Shown: positions 27,636 to 34,439 of the stretch, in pieces
Layout of the letters: every line of letters begins with the position of its first letter
Position numbering within the stretch: the first letter of the stretch is position 1
NCBI GenBank assembly: GCA_020636475.1
Contig: JACJXU010000004.1
Location: forward strand, 131,961-195,960
Length of the DNA stretch: 64,000 nucleotides
Reading direction: 5' to 3'
Origin: Chitinophagales bacterium
GTDB taxonomy: Bacteria > Bacteroidota > Bacteroidia > Chitinophagales > UBA2359
The notes under the pieces: generated by a model
The model's database searches: none
What the model saw: only the letters and a program-made list of their open reading frames with translations
Told to the model about the DNA's origin: nothing
Position numbers and translations under genes: made by a program

Positions 27636-27811
27636 ACAATAAAAACAGATTTTTGGCACTTAAACTTTTACCCAAATGAAACAAAAACAATGTGTATGTG
27701 TTGTATGCAACGGCAATAAACAAAATTATTTTCGTTATTTATTGTGCGAAATGTACTAACTTCGCGGCTTATTTTGCCACTTATTTTTTATTTATAAAAT
27801 TCAACTTATTT

Positions 27812-28498
27812 ATGACTTTCTTGCAACTAAAAAAAATTATTTTAAGTATAATGCTTGTATGTATTACACAAAGCGTATGGGCACAAATTAGTTTTTCTGA
27901 TATGAACGAAGCACAAAAAGCCGGATATGCCTACGGTATAAATTTGGCACAAAACCTTAAAAAACAAGGCGCAAGCGACTTAGATTTGGCAATGCTGCTA
28001 AAAGGAATTGAAGATGCGATGAGCGACAAAGATCTTTTGCTAAGCTATGAGGAATCGGCGGGTGTGTTGAACACTTATTTCACTCAAGCACGCGAAAAAC
28101 AACTGCAAAAAAATCTTAATGACGGGAAAGCGTTTTTAGCCGAAAACAAAGATAAAAAAGGTGTTTCCGTAACATCAAGCGGTTTGCAATACACTATTTT
28201 AAAAGAAGGAAACGGTCCAAAACCATCGGCTACCAGTACTGTGACTACACATTACGAAGGAAAATTGTTGGACGGAACGGTTTTTGACAGTTCGTATGAG
28301 CGTGGCGAGCCGGCTACTTTTGCTTTGAATCGCGTGATTCCGGGCTGGACAGAAGCCCTGCAACTAATGCCCGAAGGTTCTAAGTGGCGTTTGTACATTC
28401 CTTCGGAATTGGCATACGGCGAGCGCGGTGCGGGCGAAAGCATTGAACCCAATTCGGTGCTTATTTTTGATGTAGAACTTTTAAAAGTAGGTCAGTAA
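27812..28498 (+). CDS. exported FKBP-type peptidyl-prolyl isomerase (Mip/FklB-like)
   Basis: 228 residues from the ATG at 27812, chosen because it gives a signal peptide (LKKIILSIMLVCITQSVWAQ). Upstream in-frame codons from 27692 do not look coding. Residues about 30-110 form the helical dimerisation domain of Mip/FkpA proteins (AYGINLAQNLKKQG, LLSYEESAGVLNTYF), and 125-228 are the FKBP domain (SGLQYTILKEGNGPKP, HYEGKLLDGTVFDSS, ERGEPATFALNRVIPGW, IPSELAYGERGAG). It folds proteins in the periplasm by proline isomerisation. It is the last ordinary gene before the accessory island. Confidence 0.92.
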   Translation: MTFLQLKKIILSIMLVCITQSVWAQISFSDMNEAQKAGYAYGINLAQNLKKQGASDLDLAMLLKGIEDAMSDKDLLLSYEESAGVLNTYFTQAREKQLQKNLNDGKAFLAENKDKKGVSVTSSGLQYTILKEGNGPKPSATSTVTTHYEGKLLDGTVFDSSYERGEPATFALNRVIPGWTEALQLMPEGSKWRLYIPSELAYGERGAGESIEPNSVLIFDVELLKVGQ

Positions 28499-28588
28499 TA
28501 GATTTGTTAAAGACTTATCCTTTTGTGATCGGTAATGGTGCGAGCGACCGTTCAGACATCAACTGACAACCAACAAAGACGAAAATTT

Positions 28589-28668
28589 GCCAACGCTTCG
28601 CAAAATTAAATGTGGTGCAAGCCGACACACGAAGCCAACGCTTTTGCATCACATTTAATTTTGCCCAA
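28589..28668. repeat. long palindromic element, left border of the R-M island
   Basis: Two 21-base arms, 28600-28620 and 28644-28664, are inverted copies with one mismatch (CACATTTAATTTTGC is the shared core). The arms are separated by 23 bases containing GCCAACGCTT, which also occurs just left of the left arm (28589-28598). The element is 80 bases long, sits between the FKBP gene and the restriction-modification operon, and has no T-run like a terminator. Similar palindromes stand on the other side of the operon at 32846-32908 and 32958-33090. Confidence 0.7.
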
Positions 28669-28727
28669 CCGCACCAAAGCCCACCCACCACCCCAATATT
28701 TTTCCGACAAAAAACTGACAATAAACT

Positions 28728-28757
28728 TTGCTCAATCGAAAACTTTGTATAATTTTG
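28728..28757 (+). promoter_or_regulatory. promoter of the R-M operon
   Basis: TTG at 28728-28730, a 19-base spacer and TAATTTTG at 28750-28757 match the Bacteroidota TTG-N19-TAnnTTTG consensus well. The XRE start codon is 33 bases further on. The -7 element overlaps the palindrome described next. Confidence 0.7.
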
Positions 28758-28771
28758 TCAATTATTGACAA
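28755..28771. promoter_or_regulatory. probable operator of the XRE regulator (C-box)
   Basis: A perfect 17-base palindrome, TTGTCAAT-T-ATTGACAA, overlaps the end of the -7 box and the expected transcription start. A half-site (TGACAAT) lies at about 28716-28722. A palindrome at this position, ahead of a gene for a helix-turn-helix protein that leads an R-M operon, is the standard arrangement of controller (C) protein autoregulation. Confidence 0.65.
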
Positions 28772-28789
28772 GTTTTAAATTACAAGTAT

Positions 28790-29128
28790 ATGAAAGCAAC
28801 TTTTGGCGAGTACATCAAACAATTAAGGACAGACAACGGTTTGACCTTAACTCAACTTGCCTTCCAACTTGACCTTGACTCTGCAAATCTTAGTAAAATC
28901 GAAAACGGGAAAAGAGAATTTGACGAAAAACGTTTGGAGAAATTAGCAAACGCTTTTGACCTTGACCTTGAAAAACTGAAAACTGAATATTTTGGCGACC
29001 AGTTCGCTAAGAAAATGTATCAGTATAATTGTTCTCCCGAAACACTGATTGTGGCAGAAGAAAAGGTAAATTATTTGAAAAGCATAAACGTAAAACAAGG
29101 AGAAATAAAATTCGACAATGAAAAATAA
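28790..29128 (+). CDS. XRE family regulator, probable R-M controller protein
   Basis: 112 residues. Residues about 6-60 form a Cro/C1-type helix-turn-helix (IKQLRTDNGLTLTQLAFQL, DSANLSKIENGKREFDEKRL). The rest is a short helical tail. Its size and its position as the first gene ahead of a C5 methyltransferase and an HNH endonuclease make it a likely controller protein that delays and limits their expression. It overlaps the methyltransferase start by 11 bases, so translation is coupled. A perfect palindrome lies over its promoter. Confidence 0.85.
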   Translation: MKATFGEYIKQLRTDNGLTLTQLAFQLDLDSANLSKIENGKREFDEKRLEKLANAFDLDLEKLKTEYFGDQFAKKMYQYNCSPETLIVAEEKVNYLKSINVKQGEIKFDNEK

Positions 29129-30125
29129 ACCAACGGTAATAGACTTGTTTTGCGGTTGCGGTGGACTTTCTTATGGGTTCATCGAAGCAGGATATGACGT
29201 GCTTTTGGGCATTGACCATTGGAAAGATGCGATTGTAACTTTTGAAAATACGCATAAAAACGCAAAAGGAATTGTTGCAGATTTATTTAATGAAACACCT
29301 AAAGAAATTTCAAAACAGACGAAGATAAAAGAAGTTGATGTTATCATTGGAGGACCACCTTGTCAAGGTTTTTCCATTGCAGGAAAAAGAATAATTGATG
29401 ACGAACGTAACCAGCTTTACAAATCGTTTGTAAGATTTGTAAAACATTATCAGCCAAAAGTTTTCTTGATGGAAAATGTACCTAACATTGTTTCAATGGG
29501 AAAAGGAGTTGTGAAGGATAGTATCATAGAAGACTTTGAAAAACTTGGTTATGCTGTTGTTTATAAAGTTTTATTAGCTTCTGAATATGGCGTTCCACAA
29601 AACAGAAGAAGAACGTTTTTTGTTGGCACAAAAAATAATAAAGAATTTGTTTTTCCCCAACCGACAACCGAGATGCCAATAAGTGCAAAAGACGCAATTT
29701 CGGATTTACCAGAAAAATCTTTGACTGACGGAACGAAATACAAAACAGAACCAAAATCTGATTACCAAAAACTAATAAGAGGAAAATCTGAGGGTATTTA
29801 CAACCACGAAATTACAAACCACAGCGAAAAAACGACAAATATAATTTCGTTAGTTCCTGACGGTGGAAACTATAAGGATTTACCCGAAGAATTACGAAAA
29901 ACAAGAAACGTAAACATTGCTTGGACAAGACTAAACAGCAAAAAACCGAGCTTTACAATTGACACAGGACACAGACATCATTTTCATTACAAATACAATC
30001 GTGTACCGACTGTTAGAGAAAGTGCGAGAATACAATCTTTTCCCGACACGTTTATTTTTTTAGGAAGTAAAACAAGCCAGTATAAACAAGTTGGTAATGC
30101 CGTTCCGCCAATTTTGGCAAATTAA
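29118..30125 (+). CDS. type II DNA cytosine-5 methyltransferase
   Basis: 335 residues. It methylates cytosine C5 in a specific DNA site, protecting it from the neighbouring nuclease. Motif I DLFCGCGGLSYGF (9-21), motif IV GGPPCQGFS with catalytic Cys82, motif VI MENVPN, motif VIII QNRRRTFFVG and motif X QVGNAVPP are all visible; the variable target-recognition region is about 185-275. The protein stops only three residues after NAVPP, about 10-15 residues earlier than most relatives, so the last helix may be clipped. Codon use is more AT-rich than in the chromosome around it, consistent with transfer. Confidence 0.95.
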   Translation: MKNKPTVIDLFCGCGGLSYGFIEAGYDVLLGIDHWKDAIVTFENTHKNAKGIVADLFNETPKEISKQTKIKEVDVIIGGPPCQGFSIAGKRIIDDERNQLYKSFVRFVKHYQPKVFLMENVPNIVSMGKGVVKDSIIEDFEKLGYAVVYKVLLASEYGVPQNRRRTFFVGTKNNKEFVFPQPTTEMPISAKDAISDLPEKSLTDGTKYKTEPKSDYQKLIRGKSEGIYNHEITNHSEKTTNIISLVPDGGNYKDLPEELRKTRNVNIAWTRLNSKKPSFTIDTGHRHHFHYKYNRVPTVRESARIQSFPDTFIFLGSKTSQYKQVGNAVPPILAN

Positions 30126-30136
30126 ATTTGATAATT

Positions 30137-30340
30137 ATGAGCAAAGAAATTTTTGATGATATTGTATTAGAAGAAACAAGCACTTGGACACAAGTTTGTG
30201 AAGAATGTGCTGAAAGCTATTCTGAATTAGGACATTTGGAAAAAATTCCAATCAATTTGATTTGTGGAGTTTCGGGGTGCAACAACGAAGCAAAATACTA
30301 TTTGGATATTTACAAAGAAGAATTTGTCAATGAGAAATAA
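30137..30340 (+). CDS. small Cys-rich protein inside the R-M operon
   Basis: 67 residues from ATG 30137 (an in-frame TTG at 30128 is less likely). Acidic, with two Cys pairs, CEEC (about 19-22) and CGVSGC (about 43-48), that could form a zinc ribbon. I do not recognise the family. It lies 11 bases after the methyltransferase and overlaps the HNH gene start by 11 bases, so it is translated as part of the operon. It could assist or restrain the nuclease; this is inference only. Confidence 0.6.
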   Translation: MSKEIFDDIVLEETSTWTQVCEECAESYSELGHLEKIPINLICGVSGCNNEAKYYLDIYKEEFVNEK

Positions 30341-31094
30341 TTGGACAAGAGAAGAATTGATTTTAGCTTTTAATTTGTATTGCAAATTGCCTTACGGACA
30401 GTTCAACAATAGAAATTTAGAGGTAAAAAATCTTGCCGATTTAATAGGAAGAACGCCCGGTGCTATTGCTTATAAATTGGTAAACTTTGTAAGTCTTGAT
30501 CCCAAACAAAAACTTTTAGGAAGGAAAGGTGCAACAAATGTTGGAAAATTAGATAAAGAAGTATTCCAAGAATTTACAGAAAATTTTGACGATTTATTTT
30601 ACGAAAGTGAAGATTTGCTCTTATCAAAAATTGAAGAAAACAAACCAAAAAATGATATTAAAAAACTAATTGACGAAAATAAAAAAGGAGAATATAAAAT
30701 TAGAGAAACCAAAGTAAGAGTTAATCAAGATTATTTCAGAACAATTGTAATGTCAAACTATACAAACGGTTGTGGAATAACAGGTATTTCAATTCCCGAA
30801 CTTTTAGTTGCTTCACATATTAAGCCTTGGTCAAAAGATGAGAAGAACAGGCTAAACCCAAGTAACGGAATTTGTTTATCTGCAACATTTGACAAAGCAT
30901 TTGATAAAGGTTTGATTACGATTGATAATGATTTCAAAGTGATGTTTTCAAGCAAATTTAAGAAGTATTTAAAAGAAGATTTCTTTAAAAATGAGTTTGA
31001 ACGATTTGAAAGTTTACGAATGAATTTGCCAATAAAATTTTTGCCTAATGAGGAGTTTTTACAATATCATTTTGATGTTGTGTTTCAAAAATAA
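30330..31094 (+). CDS. HNH endonuclease, probable restriction enzyme of the operon
   Basis: 254 residues from ATG 30330 (MRNNWTREE); earlier in-frame codons from 30264 lie inside the preceding gene. The N-terminal 60 residues (ELILAFNLYCKLPYGQ, NLADLIGRTPGAIAYKL) look like a helix-turn-helix of the type that heads many HNH restriction proteins. The C-terminal HNH_2 domain reads GCGITGISIPELLVASHIKPW, then NPSNGICLSATFDKAFDKGLI, with the catalytic His in ASHIKPW. Coupled to the C5 methyltransferase through the small Cys-rich gene, it is the likely cognate nuclease, cutting unmethylated sites. Recognition sequence unknown. Confidence 0.87.
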   Translation: MRNNWTREELILAFNLYCKLPYGQFNNRNLEVKNLADLIGRTPGAIAYKLVNFVSLDPKQKLLGRKGATNVGKLDKEVFQEFTENFDDLFYESEDLLLSKIEENKPKNDIKKLIDENKKGEYKIRETKVRVNQDYFRTIVMSNYTNGCGITGISIPELLVASHIKPWSKDEKNRLNPSNGICLSATFDKAFDKGLITIDNDFKVMFSSKFKKYLKEDFFKNEFERFESLRMNLPIKFLPNEEFLQYHFDVVFQK

Positions 31095-31100
31095 AAGATT

Positions 31101-31961
31101 ATGAAAAAGGAATATATTGCCGAACTTTTCAAAAAATTTGAAGATGCCTGTTACGATTACGAAGGAATAGAATGTTGGAGTGCAAGAGATTTACAAGATA
31201 TTCTTGGTTATTCTCAATGGCGAAACTTCAAGAATGTAATTGACAAAGCTCAAAAGTCTTGTGAGCAGGCAGGAGAAGATGCCAAAAACCATTTTGCCGA
31301 ATTCAGCAAAATGGTTGAAATAGGAAGTGGTGCACAAAAACCTGTTGAAGATATTGCTTTGACAAGGTACGCTTGTTATCTAATTGCACAAAATGGAGAC
31401 GCAACTACAAAATCAGAAATTGCCTTTGCTCAGACATATTTTGCAGTTCAAACGAGGAAACAAGAAATAATAGAAAAAAGATTGTTGGATGTTGCAAGAG
31501 TTACGGCACGTGAAAAACTCTCACAGTCTGAAAAGAAACTTTCGGGAATTATTTTTGAAAGAGGAGTTGATAATAAAAGTTTTTCGATTATTCGTTCTAA
31601 AGGAGACCAAGCACTATTTGGAGGTAGAACAACTAATGATATGAAGAGAATTTTGGAAGTTCCTGCAAATCGTCCGTTAGCTGATTTTCTTCCAACTCTA
31701 ACAATTAAAGCAAAAGATTTTGCAACCGAATTAACAAGTCATAATGTTGTAGATAAAGATTTGAAAGGTGATAATCAAATTACAAAAGAACATATTGAGA
31801 ACAATTTGGCAGTTAGAAAAATGCTTCACGACAGAGGTGTAAAACCAGAACAACTTCCACCTGCCGAAGATGTTAAAAAAGTAGAAAGACGATTAGAGAG
31901 TGAAGAAAAAAAGATATTGAAAGACGTTAAAAAAAATCAAGAAATGAACAAGAAGAAATAG
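31101..31961 (+). CDS. dinD: DinD-like (DNA damage-inducible protein D) protein
   Basis: 286 residues. The N-terminal BRO-N-like domain reads ECWSARDLQDILGYSQWRNF and the family block ALTRYACYLIAQNGDATTKSEIAFAQTYFA follows (in two pieces of about 15 residues each), then LPPAEDVKKVERR near the C-terminus, all typical of DinD. E. coli DinD is an SOS protein that inhibits RecA filament activity. The gene follows the HNH nuclease by 6 bases, so it is the fifth gene of the operon. A damage-response partner in an R-M operon is sensible but unproven. Confidence 0.88.
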   Translation: MKKEYIAELFKKFEDACYDYEGIECWSARDLQDILGYSQWRNFKNVIDKAQKSCEQAGEDAKNHFAEFSKMVEIGSGAQKPVEDIALTRYACYLIAQNGDATTKSEIAFAQTYFAVQTRKQEIIEKRLLDVARVTAREKLSQSEKKLSGIIFERGVDNKSFSIIRSKGDQALFGGRTTNDMKRILEVPANRPLADFLPTLTIKAKDFATELTSHNVVDKDLKGDNQITKEHIENNLAVRKMLHDRGVKPEQLPPAEDVKKVERRLESEEKKILKDVKKNQEMNKKK

Positions 31962-31962
31962 A

Positions 31963-32820
31963 AAGAAGATTTACAACGATAATTTTTCGCATAAATGCGA
32001 AACAAAAGATGTTCGAGATATTGTACCGAGCGAAGTTCCCAACCACGATATTTTATTAGGCGGTTTCCCTTGTCAATCCTTTTCTATCAGTGCCCAAAAT
32101 CCACCAAGATTAGGTTACAAAGACGATAGAGGAAAGCTATTTTTTGAAATGGTTAAAGTTTTGAAAGAAAAACAACCTCGTTTTTTTATTGGCGAAAATG
32201 TAAAAGGTTTGCTTTCAGCAAATAAAGGCAAAGCATTTCCAATGATTGTAAAGGAGTTTGAAAAAGCAGGTTATCACATTCATTACAAACTTTTAAACGC
32301 TTCCGAATTTGGCGTTCCGCAAAAACGTGAACGTGTTTTTATAGTAGGTTTTAGAGATTTTGACGATTATTTTAATTTCAAATTTCCACCACCAAATACA
32401 TTAAACGGTTCTAAAATTGCTCTTAAACAAGTTATTGACAAAAAAGCAGACAAAGACGAAAAATGGTTTTTCAGTCAGAGAGCCGTTGAGGGAATGTTGC
32501 GAGTTCGTGAAAAAATGAACAAAGGCAGAGTTCAAGACTTGAACCAACCTTGCAACACAATTAGTTCGCATTTAGCAAAAGTAAGTCTGAATGGAACAGA
32601 CCCAGTTTTAATGGTTAATGAACGATATAGAAGATTTACACCAAGGGAAGCTGCAAGTATTCAATCGTTCCCTACAACTTTTAAATTAGACAGCGTTTCC
32701 GACAACAGACAATACAGAGCAATCGGTAACGCAGTTCCGCCTGTTTTAATGTGGAATGTGATAAAGGCTTTAGCAAAATTATTAGTACAAGAAAAAATTG
32801 AACAAAAAGAAATGGTATAA
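31963..32820 (+). pseudogene. 5'-truncated C5 cytosine methyltransferase
   Basis: An open frame from just after the dinD stop codon carries motif IV (GGFPCQSFSI), motif VI (GENVKG), motif VIII (PQKRERVFIVG) and motif X (AIGNAVPPVLMWNV), so it is the distal 280 residues of a C5 methyltransferase. The first about 70 residues with motif I (SAM-binding DxFxGxGG) are missing, and the frame upstream is closed by a TGA at 31945-31947 inside dinD. The only ATG (32149) lies after the catalytic Cys. The enzyme cannot be active as it stands. It differs from the intact methyltransferase upstream, so it is a relic of a second system and not a duplicate of it. Confidence 0.88.
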
Positions 32821-32845
32821 AAATTAGTGTAATCCCAACGCTTTT

Positions 32846-32908
32846 GGTAGCACATTTGCATTTTTGTTATTACACAAATCAACGCTAAAAATGCAAAAGA
32901 GCTACCAA
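32846..32908. repeat. palindromic element right of the R-M island (inner)
   Basis: Arms TTGGTAGC (32844-32851) with GCTACCAA (32901-32908) and TTTGCATTTTT (32855-32865) with AAAAATGCAAA (32887-32897) pair with a 3-4 base internal mismatch. CCAACGC flanks both sides, as in the left border element (GCCAACGC). The element begins about 25 bases after the truncated methyltransferase. Confidence 0.65.
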
Positions 32909-32957
32909 GCCAACGCACAACAACACGAAAAACGACACGACTGACAGAACCACTACC

Positions 32958-33090
32958 GATAACAAGGTATTGGCGTAATTACGGCAGAACGGCTTCGATT
33001 GAACATTTGTGCATAGTTGGACAGCAGTAACTCTATTGAACTTCTGTGCTAAAAACCGCCACTACGCCAATACCCAAACCGTTATTTATC
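32958..33090. repeat. large palindromic element right of the R-M island (outer)
   Basis: Arms GGTATTGGCGTA (32966-32977) and TACGCCAATACC (33063-33074) are perfect inverted 12-mers. Outside them GATAAC (32958-32963) and GTTATTTATC (33081-33090) are imperfect inverses. The 85-base centre holds an imperfect direct repeat (ATTGAAC.T..TGTGC, at about 32998 and 33035). The layout of short outer boxes, spacer, longer inner boxes and a variable centre recalls integron attC sites, but the integrase-specific bases cannot be proven by eye. Confidence 0.6.
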
Positions 33091-33105
33091 CTAAAAAAAC
33101 TGTTA

Positions 33106-33133
33106 AACAGCCCATTGTGGCTGTTTTTCTTTT
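33106..33133 (+). terminator. intrinsic terminator
   Basis: Stem AACAGCC (33106-33112) with GGCTGTT (33119-33125), six-base loop, then TTTCTTTTT. It lies 15 bases beyond the outer palindrome and would end transcription leaving the R-M island. Confidence 0.75.
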
Positions 33134-33251
33134 TATAAAATAAATACAAATTCTCCTTAGACATTGCAACGATAAAAAGTTTTTTTTCGACTATAATAGG
33201 AAAAAGAAGCAGTTAATTTCGTTTAATCCACCTATAAGTTCGGAGATTTTG

Positions 33252-33282
33252 TTGTTAAGACCAACAATCTTGGGTAAATTTG
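33252..33282 (+). promoter_or_regulatory. promoter of the porV-like gene
   Basis: TTG at 33252-33254, 20-base spacer, TAAATTTG at 33275-33282 match the Bacteroidota consensus. Transcription would start near 33288, which leaves almost no leader for the ATG at 33295 and favours the ATG at 33307. Confidence 0.6.
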
Positions 33283-33306
33283 TCTTTTATTTTTATGCAA
33301 ATTCAA

Positions 33307-34419
33307 ATGTTTAGTTTTTCCATAGCCAAAAAGGCATTCCTTGTTTTCTGTATAATATGCTTAGGCGTATCAAGTGCTTGGGCGCAGGTGCGTACGTACA
33401 GCAACGAATTTTTGTCCTTAGGCGTAGGCGCGCGTGCCTTGGCAATGGGCAATGCACAAAACGCACTAAGCGATGACGTAATGGCGGCTTATTGGAATCC
33501 GGCAGGACTTACCAATGTTGCCAACACACAACTTGCGGCAATGCATGCCGAATGGTTTGCCGGAATTGCTCAGTACGATTATTTGGCAATGGCTTTCCCG
33601 CTGGCAGAAAAACAAACTTTAGCTCTTAGCGTAATACGTTTTGGTGTGGACGATATTCCCAATACTTTAGCATTGGTAGAAGCCGATGGAACTATCAATT
33701 ACAACAATCTTAGCAGTTTTTCGGCAGCAGATTATGCTTTTTTGGTGAGTTATGCACGTGCTTTTTCGGAGCGATTACTTTTCGGGGCGAATTTTAAAGT
33801 TATTTATCGCAAAGTTGGCAGTTTTGCCAATGCTTGGGGTTTTGGGCTTGATGCTGCGCTACAATACAAACTAAGCGAACGCCTGACACTCGGCGCAAAC
33901 CTGAAAAACGTAACGACTACCTATAATTCGTGGAAATTTAATTTTACCGAAGAAGAAAAACAGCAACTTGCCGCCACCGACAATCTTATTCCCGAAAAAT
34001 CGGTAGAACTTACAGGACAAGATTTTACCATAGGAGCAGCCTATGCGCTTATAGAAAATGATACTTGGCAACTGCGTTCAGTATTAGACCTTTCTTTAAC
34101 CTTCGATGGAAAACGCAACAACCTTCTCAGTTCTTCGGTTGTAAATGCTGACCCACGCTTGGGCGTTGAGGCAGGATACAAAAACTTGGTTTTTTTGCGT
34201 TTGGGTATTAATAATGTACAAAAATACACCCGCGATGCTGCCAAGTCCGCACAATGGAACATGCAGCCAAATGCAGGCATTGGTTTGGTAATAAACAAAG
34301 TAAGTGTGGATTATGCCCTTACCGGTTTGAACCGAGTGGGAACAGGCGTTTTTTCGCATGTGTTTTCGCTAAAAGTAACTTTTGGGGGCGGCGATGAAGT
34401 TTACACGCCCGCATTTTAA
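33307..34419 (+). CDS. PorV/PorQ family outer membrane protein of the T9SS
   Basis: 370 residues from ATG 33307, picked from the promoter position; ATG 33295 is in frame 4 codons earlier. The signal peptide (FLVFCIICLGVSSAWAQ) is followed by the family block FLSLGVGARALAMGNAQNAL and YWNPAGLTNV (about residues 36-73), typical of PorV/PorQ beta-barrels, which belong to the OmpP1/FadL-like superfamily. PorV carries cargo from the T9SS translocon to the sortase. The next gene, 20 bases on, encodes a PorU2-like sortase, so this is probably its partner. Confidence 0.88.
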   Translation: MFSFSIAKKAFLVFCIICLGVSSAWAQVRTYSNEFLSLGVGARALAMGNAQNALSDDVMAAYWNPAGLTNVANTQLAAMHAEWFAGIAQYDYLAMAFPLAEKQTLALSVIRFGVDDIPNTLALVEADGTINYNNLSSFSAADYAFLVSYARAFSERLLFGANFKVIYRKVGSFANAWGFGLDAALQYKLSERLTLGANLKNVTTTYNSWKFNFTEEEKQQLAATDNLIPEKSVELTGQDFTIGAAYALIENDTWQLRSVLDLSLTFDGKRNNLLSSSVVNADPRLGVEAGYKNLVFLRLGINNVQKYTRDAAKSAQWNMQPNAGIGLVINKVSVDYALTGLNRVGTGVFSHVFSLKVTFGGGDEVYTPAF

Positions 34420-34439
34420 CACAACAATCTTTTTTACAC

